The notes below the pieces were generated by a model. It had not been told where the DNA came from and did no database searches. It saw nothing but the letters and a program-made list of their open reading frames with translations. Shown here piece by piece: positions 9,589 to 18,121 of a stretch of DNA of 64,000 nucleotides (its first letter is position 1; every line of letters begins with the position of its first letter). Source of the DNA: JAEUWI01 sp942492815 (lineage in GTDB: Bacteria > Hydrogenedentota > Hydrogenedentia > Hydrogenedentales > JAEUWI01); assembly GCA_942492815.1 (NCBI GenBank), contig OW818658.1:310001-374000 (forward strand), given 5' to 3'. The position numbers and the translations under genes were made by a program.

Positions 9589-11652
9589 TCAGAGGGCCAA
9601 GTCTTCCATCGCCAGGATCCGTCCCCGGAGTCGCTCCCAACCCGCCTGCTCCAGATTGGGGTCGTCGGCAAGAATGGCCTCGGCCCGACGGCGGGTGCGA
9701 TCGAGCAGGCGACCGTCGGTGGCCCAGATGGCGGCATGGGGATCGTCAAAGCCCGCCTGCCGATATCCAGTCACTTCGCCGGGCCCACGGAGCCGGAGGT
9801 CGGCCTCGGCCAGGTCAAAGCCGCTGCTGGTTTCGCAGAAGATGCGAATACGTTCCTGGCCCTCGGGGGTCGCGGGCTTGCCCATCAGGAAACAATAAGA
9901 CTGTTCGGTGCCGCGCCCGACGCGACCGCGCAACTGGTGGAGCTGGGTGAGGCCGAATTGCGACGCGTTCTCGATGACCATGGTGGTGGAGTTGGGAACA
10001 TCAATGCCCACTTCGATTACCGTGGTGCTGAAGAGAACATCAATTTCCCCGGCGGCGAAGCGCTTCATGATGGCGTCCTTGTCGCCGGGATCGAGGCGCC
10101 CGTGGAGAAAGTCGGTCCGAACATCCGCCAGTGGCCCCTGCGATAGGTCGGCAAAATGTTCTTCGACCGCGAGACTATCCTGCCGCAGCTCGGAGGCCTC
10201 GACCAGAGGACAAACAATGAAACTCTGGAAGCCCCGCGCGGCCTGTTGGGCGAGGTAGGCGTAGCAGTCCATTGCTTTACTTTCTGTGATGTAGCGTGTC
10301 TTGACGGGGCTTCGACCGGGGGGCAGACTATCGATGATGGAGAGGTCCATGCCACCGTAGAGGGTCATGGCGAGACTGCGCGGAATGGGCGTGGCGGTCA
10401 TGTGGAGGAGATCGGGGCTGGCGCCTTTGGCCGCGAGGGCCTCCCGCTGCTGGACGCCGAATCGGTGCTGCTCGTCGATGATGACGAGCCCCAGTTGGGC
10501 AAACTCCGTCTTCTGCTGAAAGAGGGCCTGGGTGCCCACCACCAGATGGACCGCTCCGGCGGCGATACCCCGCCTAACAATCGCCGCGCCGCGAAGTGAG
10601 CCCGTGAGGAGTTCGACCCGCACGTCCAACGGTTCGAAGAGTCTGCAAAAATTCTGATACTGCTGCTCGGCCAGAAGCTCGGTCGGCGCCATGAAGGCGG
10701 CCTGATAGCCACCATCGAGGGCGGCGGCAACCGCATGGGCGGCGACCACGGTCTTGCCACAGCCCACGTCCCCCTGGATGAGCCGCACCATGGGGCGTGG
10801 CTCGGCGAGATCGCGGACGATCTCCGAAATGCAGCGATCCTGGGCATCGGTGAGCGTAAAGGGAAGCTGGCGGTGCAGGGCTTTCAGGATCCGCCCATTG
10901 ATCGTGTGGCGAATTCCAGACTCGATGCGCCGCTGACGCCGCTTGCGGAGCACACCGAGCTGGATGATCAGGAGCGACTCGAACACCAGCCGGGCCCGGG
11001 CGGCCTCCGCCGCTTCGAGTGAAGCCGGAAAGTGAACCTCGCGCAGGCAGTCGGTCAGGGCGCCCAATCCCTCCGCCTCGCGCACGGCCTCCGGCAAGGT
11101 CTCGGGCAGGCCGCCGTCGGCGAGGTCCAGCACGTCACGGATCCAGCCGCGCAAGAGGCGCTGGGTCAACTTCTCGGTCAGCCGGTAAATGGGCACAATA
11201 CGTCCCATGTGAACGCCGGGCGTTCCATCTTCTTCGAGGATTTCGTAGTCGGGCCCCTTGAGCGCCAAGCCCTGGTATTCCTCCACGACACCGAAGAAGA
11301 CACCGGTCGCTCCGGTGCGCAGGGTCGACGTGGCGAGATAACCCCGGCCAAAAAAGGTGGCCTTGATCGTTCCGGATTCGTCCTCCAGGGTGACAACGGC
11401 CATGGAGCCGCCCGCCCGCATGCGAATGTTCTTCGCGGACGCCACGCGCGCCTGAATCGTGACCGTTTCTCCTTTGGCCGCCTGGGCGATGGGCGTGATG
11501 GTTCGGCGATCCTGGTAGCTTCGGGGAAAATGATAGAGGAGATCGCGCACGGTAACGATCCCCAGCCCCTGAAGCTGCTCCACGCGCTTGGGACCCGCGC
11601 CAGGCAGGACGGAAATCGGGCTGTCGAGGGTGCGCGGGATAACGTTTATCAT
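9589..11652 (-). CDS. recG: ATP-dependent DNA helicase RecG
   Basis: Superfamily 2 helicase that remodels stalled replication forks and Holliday junctions. Order: N-terminal wedge/OB domain (GPDYEILEEDG region), then helicase motifs GDVGCGKTVVA (Walker A), IIDEQHRFGVQQR (motif II), TATPIPRSLA (motif III), VIEVGIDVPN and QLRGRVGRG (motif VI), and the RecG C-terminal wedge. The frame continues to 11781, but that extra sequence is inside a dispersed repeat; the ATG at 11652 gives 687 residues, the usual RecG length. A later or slightly earlier start (11697) cannot be excluded as no strong ribosome site is seen. Confidence 0.93.
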   Translation of the reverse strand: MINVIPRTLDSPISVLPGAGPKRVEQLQGLGIVTVRDLLYHFPRSYQDRRTITPIAQAAKGETVTIQARVASAKNIRMRAGGSMAVVTLEDESGTIKATFFGRGYLATSTLRTGATGVFFGVVEEYQGLALKGPDYEILEEDGTPGVHMGRIVPIYRLTEKLTQRLLRGWIRDVLDLADGGLPETLPEAVREAEGLGALTDCLREVHFPASLEAAEAARARLVFESLLIIQLGVLRKRRQRRIESGIRHTINGRILKALHRQLPFTLTDAQDRCISEIVRDLAEPRPMVRLIQGDVGCGKTVVAAHAVAAALDGGYQAAFMAPTELLAEQQYQNFCRLFEPLDVRVELLTGSLRGAAIVRRGIAAGAVHLVVGTQALFQQKTEFAQLGLVIIDEQHRFGVQQREALAAKGASPDLLHMTATPIPRSLAMTLYGGMDLSIIDSLPPGRSPVKTRYITESKAMDCYAYLAQQAARGFQSFIVCPLVEASELRQDSLAVEEHFADLSQGPLADVRTDFLHGRLDPGDKDAIMKRFAAGEIDVLFSTTVIEVGIDVPNSTTMVIENASQFGLTQLHQLRGRVGRGTEQSYCFLMGKPATPEGQERIRIFCETSSGFDLAEADLRLRGPGEVTGYRQAGFDDPHAAIWATDGRLLDRTRRRAEAILADDPNLEQAGWERLRGRILAMEDLAL

Positions 11653-11736
11653 AGTCAGGCTGCCGTTGGAGGATGGTGTGGTATCGGGAGGCACCATGAT
11701 GGCACGATCAAAAACCTCGTGGCAAGGTGGGGTCGG

Positions 11737-12060
11737 GGACGGACTCGCGCCCATCACTGCGACGAACGATGACCTCTCCACATATTCCAGGCATTGAGGA
11801 GATGCATCGCGATCGGGAACGCGTGTGCCGGTCCCTGTGGAAGGGTGGGAGGACTCGGACTTACGCGGCGACTCGATTCCAGCTTTCAGGCACGATTTAA
11901 ACTGGCATCGTATTGGGTTCTCGTATGTTCACATCTCGATTCCACCATCCACAGGGACATGCCGCCGCATTGACGTGGGCTTCGCTCTTCTGGGTGATCA
12001 TGGTGGTCAAAATTTATCTCCCTTGCCATAGTGCTCCGGCGGCGGTACGTCCCTACGAGG
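11737..12060. repeat. Dispersed intergenic repeat, copy A
   Basis: About 324 nt beginning GGACGGACTCGCGCCCATCA and ending GGTACGTCCCTACGAGG. It is directly followed by copy B (12061-12426), to which it aligns along its whole length at high identity. A third, more decayed inverted copy lies at 30810-31080. It does not contain a convincing gene; the short frames in it are not conserved between copies. The 866-nt gap between recG and the exosortase gene is filled mainly by copies A and B. Confidence 0.8.
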
Positions 12061-12426
12061 GGACGGACTCGCGCCCATCACTGCGGCGAACGATGGCTTC
12101 CTCACATATTCCAGGCATCGAGGAGTGGTGTCATGATCGGGAACGCGCGTGCCCGTCCCTGTGGATGGGTGGGAGGACGCCGATTTACGCGGCGACTCGA
12201 TTCCAGCTTTCAGGCATGGATTCGTGCCACACGATCTCGCCTTTCGGCGAGATCGTGTGGCACGATTTAAACCGGCATCGTATTGGGTTCTCGTATGTTC
12301 ACATCTCGATTCCAGCATCCACGGGGACATGCCGCCGCACTAACGTGGGCTTCGCCCTTCTGGGTGATCATGGTGGTCACGAACTAATTCCTTTGCCATA
12401 GTGCCCTGGCGGCGGTACGTCCCTGC
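12061..12426. repeat. Dispersed intergenic repeat, copy B, with hairpin insertion
   Basis: About 366 nt, starting with the same GGACGGACTCGCGCCCATCA and ending GGTACGTCCCTGCGGAG. Compared with copy A it has an extra ~46 nt near 12217-12262 that contains a perfect 18-bp hairpin. Small substitutions are spread along both copies, so the tandem duplication is not very recent. Confidence 0.8.
12224..12263. other. Perfect 18-bp hairpin inserted in repeat copy B
   Basis: Arms 12224-12241 (GTGCCACACGATCTCGCC) and 12246-12263 are exact reverse complements with a 4-nt loop TTTC. No T-run follows, so it is not a canonical terminator; the same site in copy A lacks it. Confidence 0.85.
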
Positions 12427-12519
12427 GGAGTCCCCTTGCGGGCCGTGCCGGGGCTGTGCTACAACCCAGCGGCGGCACCGGGCCGCAGCGTCGTCTCCCC
12501 ACCCGAGGGTCCTCCATCC

Positions 12520-13128
12520 ATGACTTCAACCCCCAAACCGCGCTGCGGCCCGTGGACCTTCGTGGCCCTCTTCGCCCTGTGCGCCGTGGGGCTCCTCGGC
12601 GGCTACCGCTATGCCATCGACACGATAGCGAACGACTACTACCTTTTCACAGTATCGCGCCACACGGCTTGGATTCTCGACTTCGTCGGTCACGAGGCCA
12701 CGTTGGAGAAATATAGGGCGGAAGGGTTGAGCCCCTGGGAATCCTGGCGTGAGCGCGCATTGCCGCGCCGCGGCGATGTCGAGAACGGCCCGCGCGTTAA
12801 TTTTGTGTTGAAGCCGGGCCACTCATTTACATTCATCGTCGTACCGTCGTGCGGCGCAATCGAGGTCATGGGTATTTTCCTGGCCGCCGTGCTGGCCTTT
12901 CCCGCGACCTGGCGGCATCGTACCTGGGGCGTGGCGCTGGGTCTGCCGCTGATGTATCTCGTGAACTTGTTCCGCCTCGCCTGCCTGGCCTGCCTGGGGG
13001 CCCTTGACAAAAGTGGCGTGTGGTTCAATTTCGTCCACGAATATGTGTGGCAGGCAGGCTATGTCATCTTTGTGGTGATCGTCTGGATGGCCTGGGCGGA
13101 GCTGGGCCGGGAGCGCCCCGCAGCATGA
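12520..13128 (+). CDS. Exosortase/archaeosortase family protein (XrtH-like)
   Basis: A 202-residue integral membrane protein. Helices lie near 12-30, 113-128, 136-160 and 175-193. The exosortase catalytic triad is visible: C111 in VVPSCGAIE, R152 in YLVNLFRL and H173 in NFVHEYVW. Exosortases are cysteine transpeptidase-like enzymes that cleave C-terminal PEP-CTERM-type sorting signals at the outer face of the inner membrane. Its short, single-domain form recalls XrtH. The ATG at 12520 (GAGGG 10 nt upstream) fits the first helix; the open frame upstream is repeat-derived. The stop overlaps the start of the partner gene (ATGA). No recognisable sorting substrate is encoded in this window. Confidence 0.8.
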   Translation: MTSTPKPRCGPWTFVALFALCAVGLLGGYRYAIDTIANDYYLFTVSRHTAWILDFVGHEATLEKYRAEGLSPWESWRERALPRRGDVENGPRVNFVLKPGHSFTFIVVPSCGAIEVMGIFLAAVLAFPATWRHRTWGVALGLPLMYLVNLFRLACLACLGALDKSGVWFNFVHEYVWQAGYVIFVVIVWMAWAELGRERPAA

Positions 13129-13667
13129 AACGTCCTTTCCCCTGGCAAATGTTGATAACCTTCGGCGCGAAATTCAGTCTGGTGCTGCTCGTTCTCGCGC
13201 CGCTATGGTGGCTCTGCCTCCCTGGTTACGGCTGGCTGCTGGTGCAGGGTTGCGGCAGCGCGTTGAAATGGGGCCTCGGCATGCCGATCCTCGCGGGCCA
13301 TGTGGAGGTGCGCGGTATCCTGAACACGGAGAGCATGCTGACCTTCTACGTCGGTGAACGCGAACAACATATGAAGTTCGCCCTGCTGGTGACCAACCTT
13401 CCGCCTTTTCTCGCGCTGGTGATGGCAACCCCGGCCCTGACGTGGAAGCGGCGTTTACGGATCGTGCTGGTGGGCTCGGTCATTCTGGTGGTGGGACACG
13501 CGCTCTATGTCGTGGTCGCCCTGCGCTTCGGTGAAGTACTGGCCGCCAACGGCGAGGTTTCCACCGCCATGGCCCAGTTTCTCCTGACCCTGCCCTTTTT
13601 GTTATGGATCGTGATGGCGTACTGGAGGCGGGACGAGCCGGGGGTGAAGATGGAGCGTATGGGTTGA
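13125..13667 (+). CDS. Exosortase-associated integral membrane protein
   Basis: A 180-residue protein with three to four membrane helices (about 10-30, 80-98, 107-130, 145-165). The 4-nt ATGA overlap with the exosortase gene shows translational coupling, and the arrangement matches the small membrane protein reported beside XrtH-type exosortases. The segment between helices 1 and 2 (GHVEVRGILNTESMLTFYVGEREQHMKF) is probably extracytoplasmic. Function is inferred from context only: assisting the exosortase or presenting substrates. Confidence 0.65.
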   Translation: MKRPFPWQMLITFGAKFSLVLLVLAPLWWLCLPGYGWLLVQGCGSALKWGLGMPILAGHVEVRGILNTESMLTFYVGEREQHMKFALLVTNLPPFLALVMATPALTWKRRLRIVLVGSVILVVGHALYVVVALRFGEVLAANGEVSTAMAQFLLTLPFLLWIVMAYWRRDEPGVKMERMG

Positions 13668-13878
13668 CCGTTGATAGTTGATTGGCCCCGACTCCTCCAG
13701 TCCCCGCTCCCCATGATACCGGAGCAGAGCCGCTTGGGTTCCCCGTGCCTTACCTGATAGATTAGAATACGGGTGCGGCCTTCGATGGCGCGCGGGCGGT
13801 GACGCCCGTTGGGCCGCCCGATGCCGATTGAGGTCGCCAGGCCCGGAACCGGATCGTGTACGCAGTGGAGTAGTAGCA

Positions 13879-14865
13879 ATGGCAACTCAGGTGGAACAGG
13901 TGAGGCACCGTGTCGCCCAGCAGTCGCAATTGGTTTCCCGCCTGCGGCGGGCCATGGGCGAGGTGCTGGTCGGCCAGCACTATATGGTGGACCGGATGCT
14001 GGTGGGGCTGCTCTCCAATGGGCACATCCTGCTGGAGGGCGTTCCGGGGTTGGCCAAGACCACGGCGGTCACCACGCTGGCCCAGGCCATCGCCTGCGGT
14101 TTCAAACGGATCCAGTTTACGCCTGATTTATTGCCGGCCGATCTCGTGGGTACCCAGGTTTACAACCCGAAATCCGGCGAGTTTACCGTGAAGAAGGGCC
14201 CCATCTTCAGCAACATTATCCTGGCGGACGAGATCAACCGCGCGCCGGCCAAGGTGCAGAGCGCTCTGCTGGAGGTGATGCAGGAGCGGCAGGTGACTAT
14301 CGGGGACGAGACCTATCTCATGCAGGAACCCTTCATGGTGCTCGCGACGCAGAATCCGCTGGAGCACGAGGGCACCTACCCGCTGCCCGAAGCCCAAATC
14401 GACCGATTCATGCTCAAAGTGAGGATTACCTATCCGTCCCGGGAAGAGGAGCGGACAATCATGGATCGGGTGGACCTCCTGAACCGGCGGAAGGTCGAGG
14501 CTGTGGTGACGCGGCAGGAAATCCTGGATGCGCGCGCTCTCGTCAATGAGATCTACGTGGACACCAAGGTTAAGGACTATATCGTCGACCTTGTCCATGC
14601 CACGCGCCAGCCCGAGGCCTTCGGCCTCAAGATGAGCCATCTCATTGAGTATGGCGCGTCACCCCGCGCCACGCTTTTTCTCCAGCAAGGGGCGCGGGCG
14701 CTGGCCTTTCTTCAGGGCGAGGGGAATGTGTTTCCCCACGACGTAAAGCAGATAGCCATGGACGTATTGCGGCATCGCGTAAAAGAAAGTTACGAGGCCG
14801 AGGCCGAAAACATCACACCAGAACTCCTGATCAAGAAAATTCTCGAAACGGTACCGGTGCCCTGA
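13879..14865 (+). CDS. moxR: MoxR-family AAA+ ATPase
   Basis: A 328-residue AAA+ chaperone with Walker A GVPGLAKTT (54-62), Walker B ILADEINRAPAK (DE at 117-118), sensor LATQNPLEHEGTYPLPEAQ and the C-terminal lid. MoxR ATPases act with von Willebrand A proteins in maturation of envelope or metal complexes. The ATG at 13879 has GGAG 8 nt upstream. It opens the Bat (aerotolerance) gene run and is followed after 28 nt by the DUF58 gene, the usual order. Confidence 0.93.
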   Translation: MATQVEQVRHRVAQQSQLVSRLRRAMGEVLVGQHYMVDRMLVGLLSNGHILLEGVPGLAKTTAVTTLAQAIACGFKRIQFTPDLLPADLVGTQVYNPKSGEFTVKKGPIFSNIILADEINRAPAKVQSALLEVMQERQVTIGDETYLMQEPFMVLATQNPLEHEGTYPLPEAQIDRFMLKVRITYPSREEERTIMDRVDLLNRRKVEAVVTRQEILDARALVNEIYVDTKVKDYIVDLVHATRQPEAFGLKMSHLIEYGASPRATLFLQQGARALAFLQGEGNVFPHDVKQIAMDVLRHRVKESYEAEAENITPELLIKKILETVPVP

Positions 14866-14893
14866 AATTGGGCACTTCCCGGAGCCCGCACCC

Positions 14894-15775
14894 ATGATTC
14901 CCGCCGAAGTCATGCAGCAGATACAGCGGATGCACATTCGCACGCGCCGCGTGGTGAATGATCTACTGTCCGGACAGTATGAAAGTGTCTTCAAGGGTCA
15001 GGGCATGGTGTTCAAAGAAGTCCGGGAATATGTCCCTGGCGACGACGTGCGGTCTATTGACTGGAACGTGACGGCGCGCACGGGCCAGCCCCACATCAAG
15101 GTGATGACGGAGGAGCGGGAGCAGACCGTGATGCTGGTCGTGGACGGCAGTGCTTCGGGCCGTTTTGGCAGCCGGACGCGCCTCAAGAGCGAACTGTGCG
15201 CGGAGCTATGCGCCGTGCTGGCCTATTCCGCGATCAAAAATAACGACAAGGTCGGCCTGCTTATTTTTACAGAACAGGTGGAGCTTTTCGTGCGCCCGGC
15301 CAAGGGACGCAAGCATGTGCTGCGGGTCATTCGCGAGCTACTGTGCTTTGAACCACGAGGCACGGGCACGAATCTGGCCGGGGCGCTGGACTACCTGAAT
15401 CAGGTGGTGGCGCGCCATGCCATCGTGTTTATCGTATCCGATTTCATGGCGGCGCAGTATGAGCCCGCGTTGCGCATCACCCGGCGCAAGCACGACACCA
15501 TTGCGGTGGCGGTGGATGATCCGCGGGAGTTCATCCTTCCGAACGTGGGCGTGATCTCGGTGCGGGATTGCGAGACGGGCGTGGAGGCGGTGGTGGACAC
15601 GGGCAGCCGCAATCTCCGGGAAGCCTACGAAGAGGATGGCGAACGGCGGAGAGCGCACCGGGCCTCGGTGCTCAAACGCTCCCGGGTGGATCTGATCGAG
15701 GTGAGGACGGACACGGGCTATATCGACGCGCTGCACCGGTTTTTTCGGATGCGCGAGCGGCGGCTGCTGGCGTGA
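14894..15775 (+). CDS. DUF58 (vWA-like) protein of the Bat locus
   Basis: A 293-residue cytosolic protein with the DUF58 signature VREYVPGDDVRSIDWNVTART (residues 43-63 region) and a vWA-like fold in which the MIDAS motif appears as VDGSASG. DUF58 proteins are constant MoxR partners and are thought to present substrates to it. No signal peptide. A 366-nt repeat-bearing gap separates it from the following genes, so transcription may restart there. Confidence 0.88.
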   Translation: MIPAEVMQQIQRMHIRTRRVVNDLLSGQYESVFKGQGMVFKEVREYVPGDDVRSIDWNVTARTGQPHIKVMTEEREQTVMLVVDGSASGRFGSRTRLKSELCAELCAVLAYSAIKNNDKVGLLIFTEQVELFVRPAKGRKHVLRVIRELLCFEPRGTGTNLAGALDYLNQVVARHAIVFIVSDFMAAQYEPALRITRRKHDTIAVAVDDPREFILPNVGVISVRDCETGVEAVVDTGSRNLREAYEEDGERRRAHRASVLKRSRVDLIEVRTDTGYIDALHRFFRMRERRLLA

Positions 15776-16141
15776 AAGCGGTCCGGGAAGAATTATGTGA
15801 CCACGGATTACCTGGAGCAGCCGTTGGCCGCAACCCAAAAGTGTTGAACCGCAAATTTACGCAAATTCTCGCAAATGGAATATGAAGAAAACGAAAGAGG
15901 TTTGAACCGCGAATGAACGCGAATGGACGCGAATATCCAGTTACCTTTGAGTATACGAATGGGCCTTCCCGCAGCGTATTGAACATGTTCGTTTCCGTGG
16001 AATTCCGTGCCATTCCGTGGTCAACAAAAGAAGATTGACCACGGAAGTGCACGGAACCTCACGGAAAATCTCTGCAGTGAAAGACCTCTTCCGGACCTTC
16101 CAAGTCCCTGAATGGCAGAAAGTGAATATGAAACAGCACGC
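15776..16141. repeat. Intergenic gap holding three short-period repeat arrays
   Basis: No gene is seen. The gap contains: three 10-nt units with core GCAAAT at 15848-15880; three 10-nt units with core GCGAAT at 15905-15936; and an inverted pair of three-unit arrays with core TTCCGTG/CACGGAA at 15991-16022 and 16034-16070. Each array keeps its own core, and the phase is exactly 10 nt. The pair could fold into a large hairpin between DUF58 and the next gene. Confidence 0.8.
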
Positions 16142-17074
16142 ATGATCTCGACTTGCCTTCTCATAGCCGCATTGCTCGTCGCCGGGGCGGATGTTCCGGT
16201 GTCGGCCCGTGCGGAGCTTGATGCGGTGGAGATTCCCTTTCACCGCGTGGCGCACTATCGCGTGATCGTGGAGGCGTCGGCCGATGCAGTGCTGGCGGTG
16301 GAGCCGTGGGTCGATCCATTGCCAGGTTTGCAGATCACCATGGGCGAGCCTTCGGAATCACCCCTGCCCGAGGGGCGTAAACAATGGGTGCAGGCGATCA
16401 CGCTCACGCCCAGCATCGTGACGAATTACACCTTGCCTGCGACCCGCGTGCTGGTCAACGGTGCCGAAGTGGCCGCGCTGGAGCCTCGCGAACTGGACGT
16501 TCGCGCCTTAACCCCCGAGGAGAAAGCCGAGGTTTCCGCAGCGGCGGAGTTGGTCGCGCTGGCGGACTTGGAGGAACCGGGTTTCCGTGGCTGGATTCGT
16601 GCCGTTGGGCTGGGGGTGGTTGTGGCTCTCGCGGTGGTCCTGCTTGTTGTCTTCGCGAGATGGGGGTTGCACCGAATGAAGCGTCGTCCGATGCCCACAC
16701 CTCTGGAGGTGGCTGAAGCCGAACTCGCTGCGCTGGAGCAAGCGCTTCAGTCGGGCGCGATCTCGTGCGATGCGTTTTTTGTCGCGCTGTCCCAACTCCT
16801 TCGCATCTACCTCGGTACGAGTTTTAATCCCGCTGTGGCCGGGCAGTCGACCCCGGAGTTCCTCGCGGATACCTTGCCGGCCCTGCCGCTCGACCCGGCC
16901 CATTTGGGGGCCATTCGCGAGTTGCTCGGGGACTTTGATCGCGTGAAGTTCGCGCAGTTTTCTCCCGACCGGGAGGGACAGGCCAAGGATCTAAGGGCGG
17001 TTCGGAACCTGATCGCGGCGCTCGAAAACGAGACTTCCAGACGGGCCGAGCAGGCACTGCGGGGGGCGGCGTAG
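16142..17074 (+). CDS. DUF4381-like membrane protein of the Bat locus
   Basis: About 310 residues: an N-terminal signal-type hydrophobic segment (MISTCLLIAALLVAGADVP), an extracytoplasmic beta-sandwich-like domain, one membrane helix near 157-178 (GLGVVVALAVVLLVVFARWG) and a cytosolic helical tail with EAELAALEQAL and the LLGDFDRVKFAQ motif common in DUF4381 tails. Such proteins sit between DUF58 and BatA in aerotolerance operons. The start is uncertain: an ATG at 16112 gives an acidic 10-residue extension that would spoil the signal peptide, so 16142 is preferred. Spacing to batA is 3 nt. Confidence 0.7.
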   Translation: MISTCLLIAALLVAGADVPVSARAELDAVEIPFHRVAHYRVIVEASADAVLAVEPWVDPLPGLQITMGEPSESPLPEGRKQWVQAITLTPSIVTNYTLPATRVLVNGAEVAALEPRELDVRALTPEEKAEVSAAAELVALADLEEPGFRGWIRAVGLGVVVALAVVLLVVFARWGLHRMKRRPMPTPLEVAEAELAALEQALQSGAISCDAFFVALSQLLRIYLGTSFNPAVAGQSTPEFLADTLPALPLDPAHLGAIRELLGDFDRVKFAQFSPDREGQAKDLRAVRNLIAALENETSRRAEQALRGAA

Positions 17075-17077
17075 CTC

Positions 17078-18121
17078 ATGGCGGACTGGTTTTCCTTTCA
17101 TACGTTGCGGCAGCCCGGCTGGCTTTGGTTGGCCCCCCTGGCCCTGGCGCTGCTGGTGGCGGAATGGCGTGCGAAGGCCCCGTCATCCCTGCGCATGTCC
17201 ACCGGTGCCCGTCTGGCCTGGATGGTCAAGGAGCGGCGTTCGATACTGCGTTTTCTTCCGGCACTCCTCCGCTGCGGGGGGCTGTGCGTGTTGCTCGTGG
17301 CCCTGGCGGGGCCCTTGAACGGTTTCCGGCAGCGTTCGGAGCATGCGGATGTCATCGATATCATGCTCTGCGTGGACGTGTCCAGCAGCATGGCCAGTTC
17401 GGATTTCATGATCGGTACCGACCCCGCCAACCGCCTTGATGTCACCAGGATCGCGGTAGCCAACTTCATCGAGAGTCGTCGGCTCGTTCCGGAAGAGCGT
17501 TTCGGCGTAGACCGCCTGGGACTTATTCTTTATGCGGGCATCGCGTGGACCGCATGCCCCTTGACCCTGGACTACGATATTCTGGCACACGAAGTATCCC
17601 GGGTGAAACCCGCTTCCGATCGCGATGCGAGTAAGAGCGGTACGGCCATCGGATCGGCCATCGGCCTGGCCGTGCGGCGGCTGAGTCAGAGTGAGGCCAA
17701 GTCGAAGGTGATTGTGCTGCTGACGGACGGGATGAACAACCGTTTTCAACTGGACCCCATTACGGCGGCGCAGATTGCCGCACAATACAAGGTCAAGATT
17801 TACACCTTGGGTGTGGGGCCGGTGGACGATGCGCAGCGCATGGGCAACGTGACGGCCCAGGCCCGGAGTCAGGGCAATCTGGTGGATGAGGAGACGCTGC
17901 GCAAGATCGCGGCGGCCACGGGCGGCGCCTACTTTCGCGCGACCGACCTCGTCTCACTGGAGCAGGCCTACAACGAGATCAACCAACTTGAGCCGACCGA
18001 GATCGAAGCGGGGGACCTGTATGAGTACGAGGAAGCCCACATGCCCTGGGTCCTCCTCGGCGCGCTTCTCCTGGGCACGGCGGTCTTCTCGCGGCGGATC
18101 TGGTTCGAGGTGCTGCCATGA
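17078..18121 (+). CDS. batA: BatA, von Willebrand factor A membrane protein
   Basis: A 347-residue protein with two N-terminal helices (about 14-29 and 62-80), a periplasmic vWA domain with an intact MIDAS motif (D100, S102, S104 in CVDVSSSM) and LLTDG downstream, and a C-terminal helix (about 322-340). This is the classic Bat topology, an N-terminal BatA hydrophobic region plus vWA. Bat proteins form an inner-membrane complex linked to oxidative or envelope stress tolerance. The stop overlaps batB by 4 nt (ATGA). Confidence 0.9.
   Translation: MADWFSFHTLRQPGWLWLAPLALALLVAEWRAKAPSSLRMSTGARLAWMVKERRSILRFLPALLRCGGLCVLLVALAGPLNGFRQRSEHADVIDIMLCVDVSSSMASSDFMIGTDPANRLDVTRIAVANFIESRRLVPEERFGVDRLGLILYAGIAWTACPLTLDYDILAHEVSRVKPASDRDASKSGTAIGSAIGLAVRRLSQSEAKSKVIVLLTDGMNNRFQLDPITAAQIAAQYKVKIYTLGVGPVDDAQRMGNVTAQARSQGNLVDEETLRKIAAATGGAYFRATDLVSLEQAYNEINQLEPTEIEAGDLYEYEEAHMPWVLLGALLLGTAVFSRRIWFEVLP

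Noticed and set aside
11913..12401. Open frames inside the 12-kb repeat copies
   Set aside because: Frames are not conserved between copies A and B and have no recognisable protein features.
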